A DNA stretch of 64,000 nucleotides from positions 2,418,001 to 2,482,000 of the forward strand of contig CM038468.1 of the NCBI GenBank assembly GCA_021464415.1, given 5' to 3'. The position numbers and the translations under genes were made by a program. The DNA is from Lonicera japonica. Lineage: Eukaryota; Streptophyta; Magnoliopsida; Dipsacales; Caprifoliaceae. Below the pieces are notes generated by a model. That model made no database searches, was not told where the DNA came from, and was given only the letters and a program-made list of their open reading frames with translations. This document shows positions 56,312 through 64,000 of the stretch, piece after piece (position 1 is the stretch's first letter; each line of letters begins with the position of its first letter).

Positions 56312-56851
56312 TCACTTCATAAAGGGACCCCAGAAGGAAATGTGCTACGTAATCGTCGTACTATGACCCAAAAAACCGCCTCAAGAAATTATCTTCGTAT
56401 GGTATCCATTTTGAGAAACATAGCCAACCAACGAAATTGCAACCGTGGATATTGGATTACATTACATTATTTGAGTACCAATTGACTAGATAAAGAAACC
56501 ACAATATCGTGGATGATGAACTAATCTATACATGCCATGAGTAACTAATTTGTGGTGCTTCTCCTGATATGTTTTAATAAGATGAGTGAAGGCTTGACCA
56601 GCTGTTAGAATGGCCAATTTTCGAATGAATTCCCTAATGATTAACATTGCAAAGTCCACATTGTTTATCCACCAGTGCTCCTTCAGCCCAGGGAAAAAAT
56701 AAATTTCAAACAAGTATTTGATTAGTGAAAGAATCATTGCAAAGAGATAGTTTTTGCTGAATGTATTCAGAAGCATGAAATAACTGAAGAATATAGCATA
56801 TAACATTTGCAACAACTGTCTGTAAGCTGTGTAACTGATGATTTATGTCAT
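56312..56851 (-). pseudogene. ICMT: isoprenylcysteine carboxyl methyltransferase (ICMT/STE14-like), full-length broken copy
   Basis: On the minus strand the frame from 56849-56851 has a stop at codon 3 and then AYRQLLQM. The best segment (56486-56815) reads AMILSLIKYLFEIYFFPGLK, EHWWINNVDFAMLIIREFIR, KLAILTAGQAFTHLIKTYQE and HHKLVTHGMYRLVHHPRYCG. This covers the membrane helices and the conserved HG..R..RHP.Y.G methyltransferase core. After a stop, SIGTQIM, CNPISTVA and, in another frame, IPYEDNFLRRFFG and AHFPSGVPFMK complete the C-terminus. ICMT methylates prenylated CaaX proteins at the ER. Here multiple stops and a frameshift rule out function. No intron gap is visible over 540 bp, near the usual length of about 195 residues. 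Confidence 0.85.
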
Positions 56852-57137
56852 TTTTGCCAAACTAACCAAGTGTCTTTCCAAAAATTCTTTAAGGGTGAAC
56901 GATAGTTAGAGTTTTATTCAGACCAGAGGAAGTCGAAAAGCTATACAACTCTAGTACGAAAAACCGTATTTATGTCACTGAAAAGATTCTTCAAGAATGA
57001 CATTTTCTGTGAAAGAGAAAGATTCAAATTAGGGAATGTAGAACTATAAATTTAATGTGACAATAAGTATATATGATGAAATCTTTGATCTCATCTTTGA
57101 CAGTGTACAGAAGATGGCAAAACATGATTATGCACGC
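56852..57137. other. AT-rich flank upstream of the ICMT relic
   Basis: No ORF or repeat supported. Confidence 0.5.
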
Positions 57138-58153
57138 TGTTAACATATATAATATATATTTACTATTTGTCATTTATAAGAGTTGCCATTTATAAGAGTT
57201 CACTAGCAATATCTAAATCTTTAGATTGATTAGATTTTTATATTTTCCTTATTTATATCATTCTCATAACCCTATATAAAGGGTCTCCATTGTAATAGTT
57301 TTATAACAATCAATTCAATAATATTTATCTCTATTTTATATCTTTACATGGTATCAGAGGAATAAGATTCTCCTATTTTGAGTTCTAAATTATAGTTCCG
57401 CTATCACTGGTGGGCGATACATATTGTCGCTCGCCAGACCACCTTCGACGCTAATCCACCATTCTCTTTCACCATCGTCAAAACCACAATCACTACTTAA
57501 CCGATCTAGCATCATCCTCTAGCCTCACCTCATCCTCTTGCTTTGTCTCTCAACCTAAACCATCAACCAAATCCTACCATCTCGTGGTGGCCTTGTTTTT
57601 TTTTCTTTCCATCATCTATTTTCAAACTCAAGTTAATGATATCAAACCCTAGCTACTGTGTTTCCATCCCAGTGCGTAAACCCTAGCTGCTGTGTTTTCA
57701 TCCCAGTGCGTAAACCCTAGCCGCTGTGATTTTAGTCCAGCGTGTAAACCATAGCCGTCGCCATTCTCTTCTATTAAAACTCTAGCCGCTGTGTTTCTGT
57801 TCCAGCGTGTAAACCATAGCCGTCGCCATTCTCTTCCATTAAAACCCTAGCCACTGTGTTTGTTCATCGGCTTCATCTACGTACTGTCAAGACATACTTT
57901 CCAAACTCAAGTTGGTATATTACCTTCTTGAGTTTGAAAGGGATGTTAACATATATAATATATATTTACTATTTGTCATTTATATAGTTGCCTTTTGTAA
58001 GAGTTCATTAGCAATATCTAAATCTTTAGATTGATTAGATTTTTATATTTTCCTTAATTATATCATTCTCATAACCCTATATAAAAGGTCTCCATTGTAA
58101 TAGTTTTATAACAATCAATTCAATAATATTTATCTCTTTTCTATATCTTTACA
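57138..58153 (+). mobile_element. TRIM (terminal-repeat retrotransposon in miniature), 1016 bp
   Basis: LTRs of 211 and 210 bp (57138-57348 and 57944-58153) start TGTTAACATATA and end ATCTTTACA. The PBS tggtatcagagg begins directly after the first LTR (57349-57360), and the purine stretch gaaaggga lies before the second. The flanks cacgc (57133-57137) and catgc (58154-58158) are a 5-bp duplication with one C-to-T change. The 595-bp interior encodes nothing recognisable. Confidence 0.9.
57640..57875. repeat. internal tandem repeats of the TRIM
   Basis: Units with accctagccgctgtgttt and ccagcgtgtaaaccat repeat at about 33-75 bp spacing, with variants cccagtgcgtaaa and gccgtcgccattctctt. Confidence 0.8.
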
Positions 58154-59508
58154 CATGCCAACAATTTTCTATATCATATATGGTGTATGTTAATCAACTT
58201 CAATAAAGAGCACCCATACTTGGCAATTAATTCGAACAACTTTGTCGCTCTTTGTTAGTTCCAAGGTACGGATGTTGACCTATGAATTAGTTTCCAGCAG
58301 GCATATCTAAAAAAGTAGCTTAACTTCATAAACATTGTTTTTAGTGCCGCATTTATACATAGTGATGGTATACAAGGGGATTAATCCACTAGCAATGGTA
58401 TACAATGCCAAACAGACAAACAGATAATTAAAAAAAAAAGACACCAACAGGCAACAAGAACACACATGACAAACCTCCCGTACTCGTACTCCTGCTAAGA
58501 CGCAAGGCCAAACTTAGGCCTAGCAGAGCAGTCTCCACAGCACCCCAATAAAAATAAAGAATAATAACATACCCTGTTAGTTATACATTAAAATAAATAA
58601 ATAACCTCTCGCAGCCCACCTTAACCTACTTCTCTATGAAATCCATGGTTAGCCCCGGCTAAAACCAAACCCTCATTAATCTTTCTATCTTGCTTCTCCT
58701 TTTCGCTTATACAACACAGCAATTTATTCTAATCTTTCTTTCTATCTTGCTTAACAAAATTACTGGAACCACCTCACCCTGCCACACCCCTTTTGACAAT
58801 CCACTTTTCTTCAATCTCTGCCTAATTATAGTATCCCCAAGACATTATTATGATCTCGTCTTCAAACCCCTAAAAATGGTATACTTATAAATTTCTTGAA
58901 AGCACTAATGCACTATTTGAGTAAATTTAGGATCACCCAATTTGCACCCTTTTTCAAATTTGGAAAAAACCCAAATAAACTATTAGAGTATTTCTAATAA
59001 ATCGCAAGAATTATCCAAAAAAGTAAATTCAGTGATACTCAGTAACTTTACCACTAGGAACAAAGTACTTGTTGGCAATTAAATATGAGATTTAAATGAC
59101 CGCAAGAAGGGTTCCCTAGAAATACAATTCTCGGCAACTAAATATGAGATTTAAACCAAATTATTGATTCCATTAATTAAAAACTCTTTTTTCATCATCA
59201 TCATTCATCCAAATCATCACCCCTCTTCAACACCCCCACCGCCGTTGCTACCACCAGGTGCCACAATCCAAATCATCATCAATCTCCAAAAGAAGCGAGG
59301 TAATTATATTTTTGTTGCTTTTTTATATTTTATTTCAATCCTAAATCCTTAGATACAAAAAAAAAATTGAAAACCAAAAATAGAGAAAGAAGAATGTTCA
59401 CCCGTTTCTTAGGAACCGAGGGGTATTTATATTTATATTAATATTAACTAATCATAAAATTCAATATTTCATGTTAGGAGTGTTAAGAAAAGAAAAACTA
59501 TACTTATA
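58154..59508. other. no supported gene
   Basis: AT-rich. A short ORF at 59164-59352 is a His/Pro run from simple sequence. A phrase tcggcaactaaatatgagat is repeated near 59075 and 59131. Confidence 0.5.
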
Positions 59509-59688
59509 GGCCTCGTTTGATTCAGGTATTAGGGTCAATGGGATTAATAATACTAGTATTAATAGTACTAGACTATTAATCCTGGTATTAATTTAATATC
59601 AATACACTGTTTGATTCATGCAATATTAATACTGGGATATCTCATGCTGATGTTAATACCATGTTTGGTTCTATAACTCATATACAGG

Positions 59689-59745
<57 letters not shown>

Positions 59746-59982
59746 GAGAAAACTAGGGTTTTATTTTAATAATGGCATTTTTGAAAATATATGGTTCCTT
59801 TTTCTTAATCCCAGATAAATAATAACATACCCCCTTGGTATTAAATTATACCACAAATAGTGGTATTAAGTTAGTTCCAATATTAATAATCCTAGCACAT
59901 TTCTGCAAACTAAATAAGGTATTATAAAAAATACAGTATTAATAATCTCATCCTATTTTTAATACTTAAATCAAACGAGGCC
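59509..59982. mobile_element. 474-bp MITE with GGCCTCGTTTGAT terminal inverted repeats
   Basis: The left end is GGCCTCGTTTGATTCAGGTA and the right end is its inverse (tacttaaatcaaacgaggcc). The interior is AT-rich with many attaat motifs and an ATT microsatellite. No ORF. The end sequence resembles Tourist/Harbinger- or hAT-type MITEs. Flanking bases give no clear target duplication, so the superfamily is open. Confidence 0.75.
59690..59745. repeat. (ATT)n microsatellite, about 18 units
   Basis: Uninterrupted tattatt... run inside the MITE. Confidence 0.97.
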
Positions 59983-60424
59983 ATTAATTATTAGAGACCG
60001 ACCGAATGTTAGAAAATAAAGTGATGTGTGTTAATAAAAGCCCCAATTAAAAAGTTCTAATCAAAGATGCCAACTTGCAAAGTAATGCCAAATGAAAATG
60101 TACTCTTCGGGTAGTGTATCATTAAATAATTTTATGGGCCAAAAGATCGAAATACAAGCCCACTTTAAACTCTAAAGAATGGGCCCAGGGTCTTCATGCC
60201 AACAATGAAATCAAATTTAGAAATATTCTACAAAGCAATTTTTTTCACACGATCAACAGATTATTAATTGTTTATACTGAAAATAAGGTAAAAAGTTTTA
60301 CGCGATAATATTTTTTTGTAAAAAATAAACTAACGAATGATATTTTTAAAAATAATGGTCTATATATTATTATCATTTTGAAATAGAGATTTATTTATTA
60401 ATTGTGTTTTAAAATAAGAGCTTT

Positions 60425-60840
60425 AATCGAATGCAAACTTAACTTTGCACAAAATACAATTTTGTGCAAATTTAACTTTACAATAAAAAAAATAATGCAA
60501 ATTTGTTTTGCATGATGTGTTTATATATTTTTAAGTATATTCTTATGTTTCATTCATAAAACTTTAAAACAACGTCAAATAAACACAAATATGCAATAAT
60601 GTTTTAAAAAATAAAGAGTGCAAAGTTAACTTTGCATAACTCGAAAAAATTATTATATGCATTTTATTAATAAATTAGTTTTGAATATGTAATTTTTTAA
60701 AATTATTATAAAAACCTATCAATTAAACACTTATCTATAATAATATGCTAAAAAACATGTAGTGTAAACTTAATTTTGCATGATTCCATAAAAAAAATAC
60801 AACTTAAAAATCTACTGCAAAGTTAATTTTGCATTCCTTT
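60425..60840. repeat. five copies of a TGCAAAGTTAACTTTGCA-like palindrome
   Basis: The perfect 18-bp palindrome lies near 60620-60637. Weaker forms occur near 60433, 60464, 60770 and 60818. The intervening DNA is AT-rich and unrelated. Confidence 0.7.
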
Positions 60841-60845
60841 TGAAA

Positions 60846-63800
60846 TTTAGTCAAATATAGGCCCCTAATTTACAAAACAATTATTTCCTAGTTTTTTGCA
60901 TAATTTTTGTTTCAAACAAACCTTATTTTTCAATGTCCCGAAACATAAAAAAGAAAAAAGAAAAAAATTTCAAAAGCACAAGAATATCGCTACATATCTC
61001 TTAACTTATGTTTCAACTTTTTACACAAATTATTTTCTTTTACTTTTTTGTCATTTTTTAAATTACTATTAAACGAAGCCTAATAAATTACTAAAAGTGT
61101 GTATATTGAGACATTACGTCCAGATTTGAATCCGACTCTATTTTCGTCTCCATTCTTGAATCATTCAAAATTATCCACTAGTTACATACATAAAAAGTAA
61201 ATAAAGTACATAACTAAAGAACCTTTTCCTAAACTCTAAGATTAAATCCATCTCAAAATGTTAAAAGACAATTCTCTGACGATTATAATATATAATATTA
61301 TAATGATGAAATTTATTTAATCAAAACTTATAACTACGACCACGTAACAACTATCTCTCAATTTTTATGCCATTACATTCTCAATTTATTATTATTGACT
61401 CTCTGGTGATAATTAAAGACTTTTTATTTATAATATTAACTTTTTATTCATAACATTACTAGGATTGGTCCGGAAGTGTAGCTAATAAAGTGACCGTCCT
61501 AAGCCCACCAAACTTTTAATTTTTTAGGGCCCCTAAAATTTTTATGTCCATGTGTGTATATATATGCATAATGTTATATACGAAGTATAAAAGTTCACTA
61601 ATATATTGTAAAAGTTCAATCTTTATACATAAAAAAAACTCCACTCAAATAATACTAACTTACATTGATAATTATATTTGGTAAGAAACATCAAGAGCCA
61701 CAAATGACAGATTAACTTTCTAAATCTCTTTTTCAATGAGCCACGATCACCCATTCACTTTCTCTTTTCTCTTTGGTGTCCTGGGCGTTGTGCATTCTTC
61801 ACTAATCACTATTAGTAATAAAATAAATCTTCCTCAACTCAATTGCGTTTATTGATTCACCTTCACCACATTTCTCTTCAATTTTTCATTCCAATTGTAA
61901 TCAGCAAGAAGGTAAATCTGGCCTTCTTATTTTGCTTTTCAACAACCTAAGTATCTAATGATTTAATTTATTTTTTATAGCTATTTTTGTTATTAATTTA
62001 AATTTTTCAATTTTTATTTGCTCGAGTATGTGACAAGAAAGACAATAGACTATCTTTATTATCGATTGAGAAACATTTTTATTTTTCTTTTTATCAATAG
62101 ATTAACATTATCATCTTTTGTGAAAGCCTTATTTTGGGAATTAAGGGAAGTGTTCAGAGTGTGATATGTAAGCCTTTGCCAGGGTGGATACGTAGTTCAG
62201 AAGAGCTATATTATGCTTGATCCCTTGGTATATTTGTAGGCAGTCTTAAGTGCTTTGGGTGTAACAGTTAAGTTAAGAATAATGGATTATTTAAATTTGT
62301 TTTATGTGGGCCTGTCAGTCAGTGCACATAGTAACTTAAAATAAAAAACAAGGGCAATGAATGAAAAAATACTCATTGCTATGAAGTGACACTCCCCTAC
62401 TTATACACTCATGTTGAGTTCTATAATTTTTTTTATGTGAAATCAATGGTTTGACCCAACCATTTTCAACAAGCGCAATGAATGAAACTCACAACTGCTT
62501 GAAACGGTACTACAATTTTCTAATCAGCCAACATTAATTCCACCTTGGCAATTAATAATAATAATAGTAAAAAAATATAAATAATAAAAAAACACCAAGA
62601 AGTAACTTACGACCCAGTTCCAAGCGTCATTTGCTAATATATACCTCAATCAAGTGCAAAATATACAGTCACAAAGCCCCGGTTCCTTATTAGTTGAGTT
62701 GCTTCCAATTTTCCACACACATCATGACATCAACAACTCCCTCTGTTGACCTTCATCTACTAGTATTAAATAAAGTTCATATGGTCCCTGCAATGCAATC
62801 TCCTTCAATATTTTGCAAGCCTTTTCAGTAGTTTCGATATAGTCTGACACTTATGAGATTGTCAAATTTTTAAGCTCTACAATATCCTAGGTCAAGGAAA
62901 GCAAGGGTTTCCTAAAAAGTTCGATCTACGGCAAACCCTCCATTTACTTATTAAGAAGTACTAGCAGTATGCATTATAATTTGTTAACGAAAACGAAGAC
63001 GAAGCATTTCATAGAACCCGAGTTTGGGTTTCTTAGGTCAAGGACAGCTACAGGCCCGTACATCTAAAATTTTTTTAAAAGAAATTCAATGCGGATTTTT
63101 ATTAAATAATAGAATAGAAACAAGTCAAGAATTCACTGAGAGAACTTAACTTTGTCGTGCCCAATTCAGCGCAAATTAAGTATCCTTGTTACCTTTCCCC
63201 TCTGAGGAACAAATGAATGGTGGAAAATCCAAACCACCAGGAAAGTACCTGCAACTAGAGTTTGAATTTGGGATTCTTAACGATCTGATTCCCAAATTGA
63301 CAAATGGCAATATATATCACTGGAGAAGGAACAAAGTTCGGGAAACCTAAACTCCCTATGGATTGATGGAGCAATACCACATTATAGATCCTGCCAATCG
63401 CCTATCATTCGCCCATCCCCAAACACAGGAAATATGCTCACTAAACTCCTCCAGTGCCTTACCTCTGAATTTTCGTAATGCAGTCCATGAGAGCAAATGG
63501 CTAATACCATTTTCCAGCTAACTTTTTTGAATGTTCAGAATCACAACTACATCCCCACAACCAAAAGAAAAGGGGATATGATAAAATTATGCTAGAGCCT
63601 GTAAATGTTTTTGAACAGCAATGCCGTTTATTTTCTAATTGGTGGTATTTCTTCGGAACCCGTTTTATTGTATAATTTGTGCATTTCTACAATCTATACG
63701 TTATATTAGAATGATTATTTATCATTTGGTGCAATGTTGTCAGTGTGGTTTTGTAACTTCATACTTTTGGATTGTGCTTTGGAAAAATAGTTCTTTTATT

Positions 63801-63915
63801 TGGATTAGAGATGGGATGGGTTTGAAATGAAGGATGTAAGTTTGCAGCTGCACAAAGCAGCAATTCATGATTGGAACAGCAAAAACAAGCATTTGCATAG
63901 AAGTGATGAGAAAGA
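60846..63915. other. no supported gene
   Basis: AT-rich to 62700, then mixed composition. Phrases near 61460-61550 (ttagggcccctaaaattt) and 62110-62280 look like old repeats but cannot be named. A possible ORF at 63639-63830 is not convincing. Confidence 0.45.
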
Positions 63916-64000
63916 TTAGAAAATCTTTGTAGCTTTTGAAATTGATTCCGTTCCTGAGAGGCGCCCATTCCTTCTATCAAGGGACTTTGCCTCTGTACGA
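63916..64000 (-). CDS. possible 3' end of a host gene running off the window (weak)
   Basis: The minus strand from the right edge reads EAKSLDRRNGRLSGTESISK and ATKIF before a TAA at 63916-63918. Its composition is more protein-like than its surroundings. A possible polyadenylation signal (aataaa on the minus strand) lies near 63795. With only about 27 codons visible, the call is speculative; no family is recognised. Confidence 0.22.
   Translation of the reverse strand, partial: RTEAKSLDRRNGRLSGTESISKATKIF

Noticed and set aside
61440..61560. Possible transposon end around ttagggcccctaaaattt
   Set aside because: Only one end-like phrase seen, with no inverted partner or target duplication.
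63639..63830. 63-codon plus-strand ORF
   Set aside because: Hydrophobic, AT-rich, without a family match; overlaps the presumed 3' flank of the minus-strand fragment.

Overview
This is nuclear DNA from a flowering plant, most likely a eudicot. It is AT-rich and built almost entirely of nested transposable elements: Ty3/gypsy Tat-type, Ty1/copia, TRIM, CACTA, Stowaway and other MITEs. It also carries plant-only domains (LOB domain, plant mobile domain, DUF7745-like) and a broken plant-type isoprenylcysteine methyltransferase copy. I see no clearly intact host gene, rRNA, tRNA gene or CRISPR array. The species cannot be named from the sequence.

Layout. (1) 1-11173: a minus-strand Tat-type gypsy element (element 1), running off the left edge. 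Its 5' LTR is at 9634-11173, and a 2.86-kb solo LTR of another family (2457-5311, TSD tgttc) interrupts its pol. It landed in the transposase tail of a CACTA-like element (11174-12907) that also holds a Stowaway MITE and an array of palindromic hairpin units. (2) 12908-16925: AT-rich, gene-free DNA with dispersed repeats and a SINE-like piece. (3) 16926-21266: a complete LTR element (TSD ataac) with no gag or pol. It carries an intact, antisense 274-codon LOB-domain (LBD) transcription-factor ORF. A solo LTR of the same family lies 119 bp away in the opposite orientation (21386-22238, TSD ttaac). (4) 23309-44225: a 20.9-kb composite Tat-type element (TSD gagtg/aagtg). On the minus strand it has gag-PR-RT-RH-aRH-INT. 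On the plus strand it has two antisense genes, an intron-containing plant-mobile-domain gene and a DUF7745-like ORF, both with premature stops. A further LTR (39822-41359) inside gag shows that a sister element jumped in and that recombination then deleted material. (5) 44226-48065: AT-rich dispersed repeats. (6) 48066-53186: a copia element (TSD agtat) encoding only gag. (7) 53187-64000: a dead copia gag, a degenerate GC-rich minisatellite, a full-length but broken ICMT copy, a TRIM (57138-58153), a MITE (59509-59982), a cluster of palindromic motifs, and otherwise featureless DNA.

The most interesting signal is a 12-bp palindrome, TGTCGCGCGACA. It occurs about six times just upstream of the TATA box in all four Tat LTRs. 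The same motif stands just upstream of the TATA boxes of both antisense genes. The genomic promoter and the antisense-gene promoters of this family therefore seem to share one cis-regulatory code. The second is the LBD gene carried antisense inside an otherwise gene-free LTR element. The copia element shows a parallel arrangement, with four CAGTCGACT-type palindromes upstream of its LTR TATA box.

Limits: domain names rest on motif recognition by eye. LTR ends, TSDs, PBSs and stop codons were read directly from the sequence. LTR ages, family names and copy numbers need alignment and database work that could not be done here.
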